Part shown: in pieces, positions 1 to 8,633 of the stretch
How the letters are laid out: the number at the start of each line of letters is the position of its first letter
Numbering within the stretch: the first letter of the stretch is position 1
DNA from: Pontibacter deserti
Lineage (GTDB): Bacteria; Bacteroidota; Bacteroidia; Cytophagales; Hymenobacteraceae
DNA length: 64,000 bases
Direction of reading: 5' to 3'
NCBI RefSeq assembly: GCF_023630255.1
Contig: NZ_JALPRS010000001.1
Span: 744,001 to 808,000 of the forward strand
The notes under the pieces: generated by a model
Seen by the model: only the letters and a program-made list of their open reading frames with translations
What the model was told of the DNA's origin: nothing
Databases searched by the model: none
Made by a program: the position numbers and the translations under genes

Positions 1-668
1 ATTGCTGGAACAAAAGGGAAGGTATTACCAACTTTATACTTACCAGGCAAGGATCTAAAACCATATATCAAAGTATAGCTCCAGTGTGTGCTTACAGCTA
101 GCCCTGTTACTTGTTCAGGAAGTATAACTACGTAGAAAAGGTATAAGCTGCAAATTTGCTGGCAAGGGATTATTATTCGGCGCAGAACACCCGGATCGAC
201 TCTCAGGATGAGTATAAGCACTTGCTGTTTCAGGTTATACTAGCTTAAACGTGCCTGAGCTATACTTTATAAATTAACAAAGACTTAACACTTTGAGGTG
301 TTTATTTCTTACTAATCAGGATCATTCTTTACAAAATTTTTACCAGTTACCCGGAAGCACCTGCCAGTTACAAGCAGCAGTTAGCCATTTATTGTGCGGC
401 CAGGGGCAACAGGTACCAGATTCAGCAAACAGTCTGTTAGAATCAGCGTTAAAAAGTATAAGAAATAAAATAGATAACTGGTACACCCAAGCTTGTAGTT
501 GAAAAGCTGGCAGGCTGGGTTATTTATGTTTTTGAAGCACATCTACGTTGCGCCTGCATAAGTGCAACTTGCTCTTGTTGCTAAGCACAGGCGAGATCTG
601 TAAAGGCAAATCACCCCGGTTTGTCGCAGAAGGACTTGATGAAATATTCTGATAGGTTCTGAGAGCTA
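1..668. other. Non-coding start of window with decayed repeat
   Basis: I see no convincing gene here. The only open frame (293-502, TTG start, 69 codons) resembles nothing I know and has no visible ribosome binding site. The stretch contains a decayed REP pair (79-170, listed separately) and an unusual density of the AGTATA/ACTATA-type motif, for example at 71-78, 121-127 and 453-460. The promoter of the first Cache-repeat gene should lie in the last 150 bases, but I could not pick a clear -33/-7 pair. Confidence 0.5.
79..170. repeat. Decayed REP pair (BIME-like), RAYT-associated family
   Basis: This stretch aligns by eye along its whole length with the better preserved units at 15981-16078 and 19611-19706: a degenerate left palindrome, a spacer with GTTACTT, then AGTATA, then TACGTAGAAAAGG, then a right arm ending in GCTGCAAATTTGCTGGCAAGGG. 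Both palindromic arms have lost pairing, so it is probably an old immobile copy. Confidence 0.55.
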
Positions 669-701
669 ATGTACCACTACTTCTTTTTTCGCACTAGTAT
701 C

Positions 702-2522
702 ATGAAAGCAACTTCCTGTTTGTTTTTAGCAGTCTGTGCAGTTTATATTTTACATAATGCGCATGGGCAACATGTAAACGGCAATAGCCTGGCTGGTACC
801 TTTTCAGAGCGTAAGGCTCCTGTTGCTGTTCAATCCGATGTACAGGTATCAACACGCCAGCTTGCCGCTTTAGTAAAGGATGCGTCCATGTTGGTCAGTA
901 AAGATGGGGAAAAAGCCTTTGCTGAGCTTCGTACGCCCGGTAGCCGCTGGCGGCAGGGAGAAACTTATATTTTCGTGCTGGATACCAAAGGCAACATGCT
1001 GGTGCACGCTGATCCTGGAATGGAAAATAAGAACCAACTGGACCTGAAGGACGTCAACGGAAAACCTATTATCCGGGGCCTCATTAAAGCTGCCACGGCT
1101 ATACCTGAAAAACCCGAGGGATGGTACCATTACGAGTGGCCGGTGCCCGGTGGCCTGCTGCCTCGCTGGAAGAGCAGCTTCGTACAACTGGTAAAGGCGC
1201 CTGGCGGCAAAAGCTACATAGTGGGCAGCGGCATGTACAACGACCGTATGGAGAAAGAATTTGTGGTAGATTTGGTGAAAAGTGCACAGGCCGAAATTGA
1301 AAAGCATGGCAAAGCAGCTTTTAAAACCTTTCACGATCCGGCAGGGCCTTATCTTGCAAAAGACGCCTACATTTTTGTCTTCACCATGGAGGGCGTCGAG
1401 GTCGTCAACCCGGCTTTTCCGACAGTGGAAGGGAACAACAACTTCGACATGAAGGACGCGCAGGGCAAGTACCTCGTGCGTGAGATTATCAAAACGGTGC
1501 AGACCAGTGACTCCGGATGGGTAGACTATATGTGGCCCAAGCCGGGCGAGAGCGTACCTACCCAGAAATCTGCATATGTGCGCAAAGCAACATTCGAAGG
1601 GGAGACCTTTGGTGTGGGATGTGGTGTATACCTGGCCGATGCGCCTAAAGCAGTAGAAAAAACTAAGAAACTGACAGCCCCCGAATTGATGACACTTGTG
1701 CGCGATGCTGCCTCCGAACTTGAAAAGCGCGGTGTGAAAGCCTTCCCTGATTTCCGGAAGAAGGGATCCCGGTGGTTTAGTAACGATACTTATCTCTTTG
1801 TATGGTCTTTGGATGGAACCCGTGCTTTTCATGGAGCAGATGCATCACTGGAAGGAAAAAAGATTGATGGTACTACGGATGTACATGGAAGACCTTATGG
1901 AAAATTGTTCATAGAAGCGGCTAAAAGCACGAAAGGGGAAGGCTGGGTGCATTATATGTTCCCGGAGCCTGGTGACATTTTCCCTACCTGGAAATCGAGC
2001 TTTGTAAAGCGGGTGAAACTCCCGGATGGCAAGCAATACCTGGTTGGCAGCGGTATCTATAATATGCAGATGGACAAAGCCTTTATTATAGACCTGGTAA
2101 ACCATGCTGCCTCGCTGGTGCAGGAGAAGGGCGAAGCATCCTTTGATGAATTGCGTGATAAGAAGGGCTCATTTTACTTTATGGATACCTACGTTTTTGT
2201 AGAAGACAGCAAAGGTATGATACTGGTACACCCGGCCCAGCCTAGTTTGGAAGGTAAGAATATGTATAATGAGAAAGATGTGAAAGGCAAGTCCTTTGTG
2301 CGGGAATATACAGAAGCCGCACTAAAGAAAGGCAGCGCCTGGACAGACTACTACTGGTACAAACCCGGAGATAACACACCTACACAAAAGTATACTTATG
2401 TTCGCAAAGTGCAGCATGGCAGCAAGACCTATATTGTCGGGGCAGGATACTACCAGCCTGACAATGTAAAGAAAACAAGCCAGGCGCAAAAGACTTCGTC
2501 ACGTTCCTTAGAGAAGAAATAA
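702..2522 (+). CDS. Exported protein with four tandem Cache-like domains
   Basis: I start this at the ATG at 702 rather than 669, because it opens directly with a signal peptide (MKATSCLFLAVCAVYILHNA) and gives 606 residues. The mature part is four repeats of about 134 residues beginning near residues 50, 183, 323 and 456. Each has an amphipathic helix (LVKDA...GEKAF), an aromatic strand (YIFV.D..G), a WYHYEWP-like segment and a closing YIVGSGMYND-like motif. This is the pattern of single Cache (sCache_2) ligand-binding domains, normally the sensory part of chemoreceptors and kinases. No transmitter domain follows, so it is probably a periplasmic binding protein. The next gene is a close paralogue. 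The ligand is unknown. Confidence 0.8.
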   Translation: MKATSCLFLAVCAVYILHNAHGQHVNGNSLAGTFSERKAPVAVQSDVQVSTRQLAALVKDASMLVSKDGEKAFAELRTPGSRWRQGETYIFVLDTKGNMLVHADPGMENKNQLDLKDVNGKPIIRGLIKAATAIPEKPEGWYHYEWPVPGGLLPRWKSSFVQLVKAPGGKSYIVGSGMYNDRMEKEFVVDLVKSAQAEIEKHGKAAFKTFHDPAGPYLAKDAYIFVFTMEGVEVVNPAFPTVEGNNNFDMKDAQGKYLVREIIKTVQTSDSGWVDYMWPKPGESVPTQKSAYVRKATFEGETFGVGCGVYLADAPKAVEKTKKLTAPELMTLVRDAASELEKRGVKAFPDFRKKGSRWFSNDTYLFVWSLDGTRAFHGADASLEGKKIDGTTDVHGRPYGKLFIEAAKSTKGEGWVHYMFPEPGDIFPTWKSSFVKRVKLPDGKQYLVGSGIYNMQMDKAFIIDLVNHAASLVQEKGEASFDELRDKKGSFYFMDTYVFVEDSKGMILVHPAQPSLEGKNMYNEKDVKGKSFVREYTEAALKKGSAWTDYYWYKPGDNTPTQKYTYVRKVQHGSKTYIVGAGYYQPDNVKKTSQAQKTSSRSLEKK

Positions 2523-2583
2523 TGTTTTCTCCCAGGCATTCCTATAGAGAGTTTAATACAGCAAACCTAAGCATCTGAAAGCT

Positions 2584-4650
2584 ATGAAAAAGAACGGAAT
2601 TGTCGCAGTTCCTGCGACGCACAAAACAGAACAGTACCAATACCTGGAAACACGCGAGCTTGTTCAGCTGGTGAAAGAGGCAGCGGACCTGATTCACACC
2701 AAAGGCGAAGCCGCATTCGACGATTTTAGGTCGGCGGGCAGCCGCTGGAGACAGGACGAGTCTTATATCTTCGCGCTGGACCTGGATGGTAACATGCTGC
2801 TGCATCACGATCCGGAACTGGAAGGTAAAAACCAGCTGGAACTGAAAGATATTAATGGAAAGCCGATCATACGCGGATTACTAAATGCTGCCACCGCACA
2901 ACCTGAGAAACCTGAGGGCTGGTACCATTACCAATGGCCTGTTCCGGACGGCCTGCTGCCCCGCTGGAAGAGCAGCTATGTGCAGCTGGTAAAAGCCCCG
3001 TCAGGTAAGAGCTACGTGGTGGGCAGCGGTGTGTACAACGACCGCATGGAACGCGAGTTTGTGGCAGACCTGGTAAACAAGGCTGTTGCAGAAATTGAAC
3101 ATAGGGGCGAGGCTGCCTTTGAGCTGCTCCGTGATCCTAAAAGCCCTTATATTGCCAAAGACGCCTACGTGTTCGTGATGGACATGGAAGGTGTTGAACT
3201 GTTTAACCCTGCCTTTCCGACCCTGGTGGGCCGTAACCTGATCAATATGAAAGATGCCAGTGGAAAGTTGCTGAATCAGGAGATCATTAAGGTAGCGCAG
3301 GAACAGGGAGCAGGCTGGCTGGACTATATGTGGCCAAAGCCTGGCGAAAGCGTTCCTACTCAGAAGACTGCTTATATCAGAAAAGCTAGGCTGGGCGATA
3401 AAAATGTAATAGTAGGCTGCGGCGCGTACATGGCCGATGCACCAAAGGAAGCTAAGTATACTTCCAGCATGACTGCCCCTGAGCTGGTTGAACTTGTACG
3501 GGAGGCAGCAGCACTACTTGAAAAAGAAGGGGAAAAAGCCTTTCCGGAGTTTAAGAAACAAGGTACCAAGTGGCTCCACGATGATATCTATTTTTTTATC
3601 TGGACAATGGATGGTGTCAGGGCATTACATCCGGAGATACATCCGGAAAAACCGGAAGTCGAAGGAAAAGATGCGAGAGATGCGAAAGACGCTATCGGAA
3701 AGCCTTACGGAAAGCTGTTCCTGGAGGCTGCCAGCACACCGGAAGGAGAAGGCTGGATCCATTGTATGTGGCCGAAGCCTTTTGATATTTTCCCGACCTG
3801 GAAGTCCTGCTTCGTGAAACGGGTTACATTTCCTTCGGGCAAGGAGTACCTGGTAGGCAGTGGCATTTATAACATGCAGGTCGATAAAACGATAATTGAG
3901 GATGTTGTAGATCGTGCAGCCGCCCTGGTACAGGAGCGGGGTAAAGCCGCCTTCGATCTGCTCCGTGATAAGAAAGGCCCTTTCTATTTTATGGATACAT
4001 ATGTGTTTGTGGAGAGTCCGGAAGGGGTAGAACTGGTAAACCCTGCACAACCGAGCCTGGAAGGCAGAAACCTCCTGAACCTGAAAGACCTGAAAGGAAA
4101 AACAATTGTACGTGACGAAATTGCTGCTGCTATAACAGAGGGCAGCGCCTGGCTGGAGTGCTACTGGTACCAACCCGGCACAAATGCCCCTGCACTGAAA
4201 GAGACCTTTGTGCGTATGGTACAACACAACGGAGAGACATATATCGTGGGCTCAGGAATATACAGGGCAGAAAGTCATGACGGCTCACCTAAAAGGCGGG
4301 AGATCATCAAAACCTCCTGGAAAAACATAAAAGAGGAGAAGCTTACGGATAAGCTTTCGCGCCAGGTTATATTCGGTGAGAAAGGAACATTAGCCCGGTT
4401 ATTTACCAGGAAAGGAGCCCGCATAGCACGCCATTACCACGAAAATGAGGAGTACTCCATGATCGTGTCAGGCGCACTAAAATTTAATTTCGATGATCGG
4501 GAAGAAACAGTGCGAGCAGGAGAGTTTATCATAATTCCTTCAAACGTGCCCCATTCTATTGACGCACTCGAGGATAGCGAATTTGTTGACTTCTTCGCAC
4601 CGGCGCGCGAAGACTGGCTTCGGGGTGAGGACCAGTACCTGCGAAAGTAG
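2584..4650 (+). CDS. Four Cache-like domains fused to a C-terminal cupin
   Basis: This 688-residue protein is a tandem paralogue of the gene before it (61 bp gap), with the same four Cache repeats starting near residues 22, 155, 296 and 435. It lacks a signal peptide: the N-terminus (MKKNGIVAVPATHKTEQ) is polar, so it should be cytosolic. A cupin follows at about residues 610-675, with both canonical motifs visible (GARIARHYHENEEYSMIVSG and GEFIIIPSNVPHS), giving a full His/His/Glu/His metal site. Cache domains in the cytosol joined to a cupin are unusual. It could be a ligand-controlled metal enzyme or a sensor. A strong hairpin terminator follows at 4697-4730, so the two genes may be one transcript. 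Confidence 0.8.
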   Translation: MKKNGIVAVPATHKTEQYQYLETRELVQLVKEAADLIHTKGEAAFDDFRSAGSRWRQDESYIFALDLDGNMLLHHDPELEGKNQLELKDINGKPIIRGLLNAATAQPEKPEGWYHYQWPVPDGLLPRWKSSYVQLVKAPSGKSYVVGSGVYNDRMEREFVADLVNKAVAEIEHRGEAAFELLRDPKSPYIAKDAYVFVMDMEGVELFNPAFPTLVGRNLINMKDASGKLLNQEIIKVAQEQGAGWLDYMWPKPGESVPTQKTAYIRKARLGDKNVIVGCGAYMADAPKEAKYTSSMTAPELVELVREAAALLEKEGEKAFPEFKKQGTKWLHDDIYFFIWTMDGVRALHPEIHPEKPEVEGKDARDAKDAIGKPYGKLFLEAASTPEGEGWIHCMWPKPFDIFPTWKSCFVKRVTFPSGKEYLVGSGIYNMQVDKTIIEDVVDRAAALVQERGKAAFDLLRDKKGPFYFMDTYVFVESPEGVELVNPAQPSLEGRNLLNLKDLKGKTIVRDEIAAAITEGSAWLECYWYQPGTNAPALKETFVRMVQHNGETYIVGSGIYRAESHDGSPKRREIIKTSWKNIKEEKLTDKLSRQVIFGEKGTLARLFTRKGARIARHYHENEEYSMIVSGALKFNFDDREETVRAGEFIIIPSNVPHSIDALEDSEFVDFFAPAREDWLRGEDQYLRK

Positions 4651-4696
4651 AGTGATGCGAAAATTAAGTAAAAATCTGAATTGGTAAGATGTTGAA

Positions 4697-4730
4697 AGCC
4701 GCAGACGGGAAACCGGTCTGCGGCTTTTAT
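4697..4730 (+). terminator. Rho-independent terminator of the Cache gene pair
   Basis: A 10-bp perfect stem, AGCCGCAGAC pairing with GTCTGCGGCT, has a nine-base loop and is followed by TTTATTTTAT. It lies 47 bp after the cupin-fusion stop codon. Confidence 0.85.
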
Positions 4731-4836
4731 TTTATAACGAGCTGCACTGCCTCAGCTACTTCTTAAAATAAGTATAGATACTCTTTTCGCGTTATCCTTC
4801 GTTTTTACAAAAGTAAACTTTAACTACCTTATACTT

Positions 4837-5190
4837 ATGATGTTACTTGCTAAAATACTCGTAATCCTGGTCTTTCCGCTGTTTTTGTCCTTAGCTGTTT
4901 TACATCACGGTTGGGCAAATTACGATCAAACCAAAACACTTGATTATACCGGCTTGGTAAAAGAACTGACGTTTGAGAACCCACATGGCATGTTAACATT
5001 GCAGCACGAGAAAAAGATCTGGACAGTCGTACTGGCCCCGCCCAGCAGAATGAGTGCCCGTGGCCTTACAAAGGAGATGATACAGCCTGGTGATTCGGTA
5101 CGTGTTATAGGGTATCCGCACAAAGAGGTAAAGGATGAGATGCGTGCAGAGCGGATATACGTGGGAGATAAAAAAATAGAGTTACGCTAA
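4837..5190 (+). CDS. DUF6152 family secreted protein
   Basis: The 117-residue product starts with an N-terminal signal sequence (KILVILVFPLFLSLAVL) followed by HHGWANYD, then a small beta-rich domain with a TGLVKELTFENPHG segment and a C-terminal VRVIGYPHKEV..E.RAERI strand. This is the typical layout of DUF6152, a small periplasmic family with an OB-like appearance. The next gene starts two bases after the stop, so the two are almost certainly co-translated. Function is unknown; families of this kind often accompany cytochrome or copper-related membrane proteins, but nothing here proves that. Confidence 0.7.
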   Translation: MMLLAKILVILVFPLFLSLAVLHHGWANYDQTKTLDYTGLVKELTFENPHGMLTLQHEKKIWTVVLAPPSRMSARGLTKEMIQPGDSVRVIGYPHKEVKDEMRAERIYVGDKKIELR

Positions 5191-5192
5191 CG

Positions 5193-5678
5193 GTGGCCGT
5201 CACTCTGCCCGAGCTTCTGCAAGGACTGGAAAACTCGGGACCCGCCATCACAATCCGGCAGTCTTACTGGTTATACCCATTTCTGGAAATTGTGCATATA
5301 ATCGGCATTGTGCTGCTGGTAGGGGCTGCTTTCCTGTTTGATCTGCGCCTGCTGGGGTTTTCCCGAAACCTGCCTGTTCCGGATCTGGCACAGCACTTAC
5401 TGACCTGGTCCAGAAGGGGTTTATACTTAATCGTTCCTTCAGGTTTTTTGCTATTCAGTACCAATGCGGTGTCGCTGGCCAGCGATCCTGTTTTTCATAT
5501 CAAGATGCTCATGCTGGTAATTGGAGGTATAAATGCAGGTTTGTTTCATCGGTATATTTTTCCTTCGGCAACAGGATGGCTGCATGGCAATGTACCCGGT
5601 ACTGCCAAAGCTGCAGCTGTGTGCTCTATGGTAGTGTGGGTAGTGGTCATTACCTGCGGACGCTTGCTGGCTTATTAG
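5193..5678 (+). CDS. DUF6644-like integral membrane protein
   Basis: The GTG start at 5193 lies two bases after the preceding stop codon. The 161-residue product has about four transmembrane segments, including FLEIVHIIGIVLLVGAAFLF, LYLIVPSGFLLFSTNAV, IKMLMLVIGGINAGLFH and a C-terminal VVWVVVITCGRLLAY. His residues sit in the first and third helices (EIVHIIG, GLFHRYIF), compatible with haem binding as in small cytochrome-b-like proteins, although that is inference. Pairing with the DUF6152 gene suggests a two-component membrane unit of unknown function. Confidence 0.65.
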   Translation: MAVTLPELLQGLENSGPAITIRQSYWLYPFLEIVHIIGIVLLVGAAFLFDLRLLGFSRNLPVPDLAQHLLTWSRRGLYLIVPSGFLLFSTNAVSLASDPVFHIKMLMLVIGGINAGLFHRYIFPSATGWLHGNVPGTAKAAAVCSMVVWVVVITCGRLLAY

Positions 5679-5799
5679 TATCGTATCAGGTAAGTAACGC
5701 GGTAACTTAACGTGTTTGCTCTACCAACACATACTGCGTTGTTAAACCGTTGTGGCTGAAGGTCGTTTATATAGGGATGTAAATTAAACCTAAAAAGCT

Positions 5800-6477
5800 A
5801 TGAACAGACAAGACAGAGATCGCTATGATTATGGCCGTTACGAAGGCTACAGCAACGACGAACAGTATCACAGTGCCCGAAACCTAACAAATGAATTCGA
5901 ACAGCGATACCGTGGCGAAAGAGACCAGGATAGTTACCGCGACCGTCCGGTGCGCAGCTATCACGAAGGAAGCGACATAGAAGATGATTATAACAGACAA
6001 AGAAGAACCTCCAATAACTATAGAAACCGCTCGGAATTTAAGCGCCAAGACCGGGACGAAAAAGTAAATTACTTTGGGCACTATAACGATAACCAGGATA
6101 ACTACCGCGGAGACGAAGATTTTTACAGAGAGGAACATGACAGTTACCAGGGGCATGGCGACAGAAGCATACGATCGGGTTTCCCTGGTGAATACGGTTC
6201 CTATAACCGCGGTAACTATTCCGGATCCCGCGGACAGCAGGATTATCGTTCGTGGAATGAATACGTTAGCTCTCACTCCAACCCTGACAGAGACCACAAT
6301 TATGGCACCCGTGACGATTACAGAAGCTCCGGCTACAGCAGAGGCAGGGATTACAGCGACGGCTCCAGCTACTCAGGCCAGTATGGGGCGGATGAAGACT
6401 CAAATTATAACCGAGACCGTAACCAGATGAGACACAACCGCTGGTACGACTCAAACGAAAGAACCAGATATTACTAA
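5800..6477 (+). CDS. Intrinsically disordered Arg/Tyr/Asp/Ser-rich protein
   Basis: The 225-residue product is almost entirely R, Y, D, S, N, G, E and Q, with practically no hydrophobic core. It is organised in loose repeats such as RDxYxxR, DNYRG, GYSRGRDY and SSYSGQYG. There is no signal peptide or membrane segment. The composition resembles prion-like or RGG/YG-type phase-separating proteins and some stress-induced or desiccation-related hydrophilic proteins. The frame is clearly coding, with consistent codon use, its own ATG and a strong terminator 23 bp downstream. I do not recognise a family. Confidence 0.7.
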   Translation: MNRQDRDRYDYGRYEGYSNDEQYHSARNLTNEFEQRYRGERDQDSYRDRPVRSYHEGSDIEDDYNRQRRTSNNYRNRSEFKRQDRDEKVNYFGHYNDNQDNYRGDEDFYREEHDSYQGHGDRSIRSGFPGEYGSYNRGNYSGSRGQQDYRSWNEYVSSHSNPDRDHNYGTRDDYRSSGYSRGRDYSDGSSYSGQYGADEDSNYNRDRNQMRHNRWYDSNERTRYY

Positions 6478-6500
6478 AATGTATAGTTTCTGGATCAAAA

Positions 6501-6540
6501 ATTAAAACAGCCGCTGACTATGGTCAGCGGCTGTTTTAAT
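6501..6540. terminator. Bidirectional terminator
   Basis: This is a perfect 18-bp inverted repeat (ATTAAAACAGCCGCTGAC and its complement) around the four-base loop TATG, with A and T tracts on both sides. It separates the convergent disordered-protein and DUF4239-like genes. The last codons of the minus-strand gene fall inside the right arm. Confidence 0.9.
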
Positions 6541-7336
6541 TTTTTTCGTAATCATCTCCCCGCAGGTGCAGCATACTATCCTGGTTTACTTTAATAATAC
6601 CCCGTTTAGGCCTGTCCAAGTCAATTATTATAAAGACTACAAGGCAGATCAGGAAAGTCATCATAATAGAAGGGAGAGTCGTGCGCTTCTTTCCTAATCC
6701 GGCGGCATAACCCATCAGTGCCCCGGACATGATAAAAACAATAAACAGCAAAAACAGGATAACTTCAGGCACATGCAGTGCGAGTAGGGCATTACGCTTA
6801 CCATAAGCATCTATCATGTCATTAAGCGCACTAATGAAATAACCTGTAGTTACAGATCTTGGGTCTATGCGGGCGGCTTTTACAGCATTCATCCAGATCT
6901 CTGTCTGCAAAACTTTAGTAGCTTTATTCAGGTTCTCCAGTTCAGTTACCATAGCGTACTTGGTGTTGCCAACCTGCAGCCGAAGCAAAATGTATTGCTG
7001 CAACTGGTCGTAGGTAAGCGAATCATAAGGCTCTGGAAGAAGGTTGGTGCGTAGCATGGCAGTGCCAATGGTGTTTGCCTCTATAACAACGGCCTCGCTG
7101 CGATTGTTAAAACGCTGCACAGCCATGTTAAATGTAAAACCAAGTATAAGTGCCAGTAAACCCAGTGTACCAGTTTGTATAGTATTGGTCTGCGTTTTTA
7201 CGTCCGTATCGGTTCTGGACTGGTAGTAGTGGCCCAACCGATAGCCTACCTCACTAGCCAGCAGAATCAGAACAAACAAAACAGCAACTATCAGAATACT
7301 GTTCTGGTCATAAATGATTTCCTGTGAAAAGTCCAT
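6536..7336 (-). CDS. DUF4239-like (bestrophin-like) membrane protein
   Basis: This 266-residue protein has hydrophobic segments near residues 12-32 (ILIVAVLFVLILLASEVGY), 52-70 (TGTLGLLALILGFTFNMAV), 185-210 (VILFLLFIVFIMSGALMGYA) and 220-240 (IMMTFLICLVVFIIIDLDRP). A helical soluble stretch lies between the second and third segments. The RLGHYYQ motif after helix one and the FNNRSEAVVIEANTIGTA segment after helix two match the DUF4239 pattern, which has been likened to bestrophin channels. It is a single gene, convergent with its left neighbour. Transport function is inference. Confidence 0.65.
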   Translation of the reverse strand: MDFSQEIIYDQNSILIVAVLFVLILLASEVGYRLGHYYQSRTDTDVKTQTNTIQTGTLGLLALILGFTFNMAVQRFNNRSEAVVIEANTIGTAMLRTNLLPEPYDSLTYDQLQQYILLRLQVGNTKYAMVTELENLNKATKVLQTEIWMNAVKAARIDPRSVTTGYFISALNDMIDAYGKRNALLALHVPEVILFLLFIVFIMSGALMGYAAGLGKKRTTLPSIMMTFLICLVVFIIIDLDRPKRGIIKVNQDSMLHLRGDDYEKN

Positions 7337-7508
7337 TTACACTTTGCTATAAACTATGTAACATGCTACTACCCACTGTTTAGATAATGCTGTATACGCA
7401 GGCGCGTTTTTATTTAAGTAACTATGGGGCAATTTGTTACCAGAAGCTATGTATTGTTTGTTAACTCTTGCCTTCTGTTTAAAGTATAAAAATAGATAAA
7501 CCGAAGCT

Positions 7509-7982
7509 ATGAATCAGGACAAACAACTGCGGGAACAACTGGTAAAAATGATGCGTGGAGGGCAGGCTTTCCGGACGCGGGAAGAACTGCTGGAAGGAAT
7601 TACGCTACAGGATGCAGGCAGGAAAGTAGACGGTGTACCCTATACCATATGGCAGTTACTGGACCACCTGCTTTTTGCACAGCACGACATTCTTGACTTC
7701 TGCCGCAATTCTAACTACCATGAGCCTGCCTGGCCTGACGACTATTGGCCCAAAGAAACCGCACCAGAAGATGAAGCCCAGTTAGAGCAAACGCTTAAAG
7801 CCCTTGACGCTGACCTGGAAGAAATGATTGAGTTGGTGCAGGATCAAAAGAATGATCTTTTTAAACCTATACCACATGGTACCGGCCAAAACTTACTGCG
7901 CGAAGCCATGTTAGTTGCCGAGCACAACGCCTACCATCTCGGCCAGGTAGTGCTGCTCCGGAGATTAATAGGCGGACTATAG
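7509..7982 (+). CDS. DinB-like family protein
   Basis: The 157-residue protein shows the features of the DinB four-helix bundle: an early TIWQLLDHLLFAQHDILDF helix providing a His, and a late AEHNAYHLGQVVLLRRL helix providing the His pair. Together these form the usual three-histidine metal site. The family includes thiol-dependent transferases (bacillithiol/mycothiol S-transferases) and many proteins of unknown function. The start at 7509 follows an A-rich leader. It stands alone between a minus-strand gene and the first DUF559 repeat element. Confidence 0.8.
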   Translation: MNQDKQLREQLVKMMRGGQAFRTREELLEGITLQDAGRKVDGVPYTIWQLLDHLLFAQHDILDFCRNSNYHEPAWPDDYWPKETAPEDEAQLEQTLKALDADLEEMIELVQDQKNDLFKPIPHGTGQNLLREAMLVAEHNAYHLGQVVLLRRLIGGL

Positions 7983-8040
7983 TTCTAGAGTTGAAAGTAT
8001 AGGCTTACTGATTCCAGGAAGTCGTGTTTTATAGAAACTG

Positions 8041-8092
8041 TAGCCCAACCACCCCCGGCCCCTCCTTGTCTAAGGCGGGGAGCTTTTCTTTT
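8041..8092 (+). repeat. Hairpin repeat family A, left copy of DUF559 element 1
   Basis: The sequence starts CCCAACCACCCCCGGCCCC and ends AAGGCGGGGAGC. The central part (CCCCTCCTT, four-base loop, AAGGCGGGG) folds into a hairpin with one mismatch. The same sequence recurs inverted at 8521-8570. Read on the other strand, the hairpin is followed by the GGGGTGGTTGG box seen in all family A copies. Confidence 0.85.
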
Positions 8093-8168
8093 TCTTACTT
8101 CTTGAACTTTCTGGTTTATAGTAGGCTTTCTTCATTGCGGATGTATAGATTAAAATACGGTTAACGTG

Positions 8169-8522
8169 ATGTTGCACAACAGGAAGTACCTCAAAGAAAA
8201 TAGAAAAATGCTGAGGAGTAATCTAACTCCTGCAGAAGCGGAATTGTGGAAGCACCTGAAATCTTCTCAACTATACGGTCGCAAATTCAGACGGCAACAC
8301 AGCATCGGCAACTTTATACTAGATTTTTACTGCCCTTCTGAAAAACTTGCCATAGAGCTTGACGGGCAAATACATGTCCATTCCGCAGCATAACAAAGTG
8401 ATATAGAACGTGATCAGGCTCTTAAAGAATTAGGCATCGAAGTACTCCATTTCGAAAATAAAGATGTATTTGATAACCTGGAGGCAGTACTACAAGAGAT
8501 CAGCAACCACTTCAGTAAGTAA
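8169..8522 (+). pseudogene. DUF559 (Vsr-like nuclease) gene broken by an in-frame stop
   Basis: I start this at the ATG at 8169, which matches the intact relative at 24633-24986; a GTG lies three bases earlier. The frame encodes the DUF559 fold with its LTPAEAELWKHLK, FRRQHSIGNFILDFYC and AIELDGQIHVH segments. A TAA at 8391-8393 stops it right after HSAA. The same frame then continues without a shift (SDIERDQALKELGIEVLHFENKDVFDN...) to a TAA at 8520-8522, matching the rest of the intact protein. So one nonsense change disables an otherwise complete gene. The PD-(D/E)XK-type acidic residues (VDFYC-like D and ELDG) lie before the stop. It sits between inverted family A repeats. Confidence 0.85.
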
Positions 8523-8570
8523 GAAAAGCTCCCCGCCTTAGACAAGGAGGGGCTGGGGGTGGTTGGACCA
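8521..8570 (-). repeat. Hairpin repeat family A, right copy of DUF559 element 1
   Basis: This is a nearly exact inverted copy of 8041-8092: AAGCTCCCCGCCTTAGAC, then AAGGAGGGGCTGGGGGTGG, then TTGGACCA. It begins at the stop codon of the broken DUF559 gene. Together the two copies bound a unit of about 530 bp. Confidence 0.85.
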
Positions 8571-8633
8571 TCGCAACTATAAAACAACTAAGTAAAAAAA
8601 GTAAACTACAAGCCCACAACAGCAACTATAATC

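Noticed and set aside
293-502. 69-codon plus-strand frame near the window start
   Set aside because: TTG start, no recognisable family, no clear ribosome binding site, and it lies beside a decayed repeat.
870-1832. 320-codon minus-strand frame under the exported Cache gene
   Set aside because: It is antisense to a clear four-repeat protein and has no domain features of its own.
5884-6430. Long antisense and alternative frames in the disordered-protein gene
   Set aside because: Low-complexity codon use (GAY, AGR, TAY) keeps other frames open by chance.
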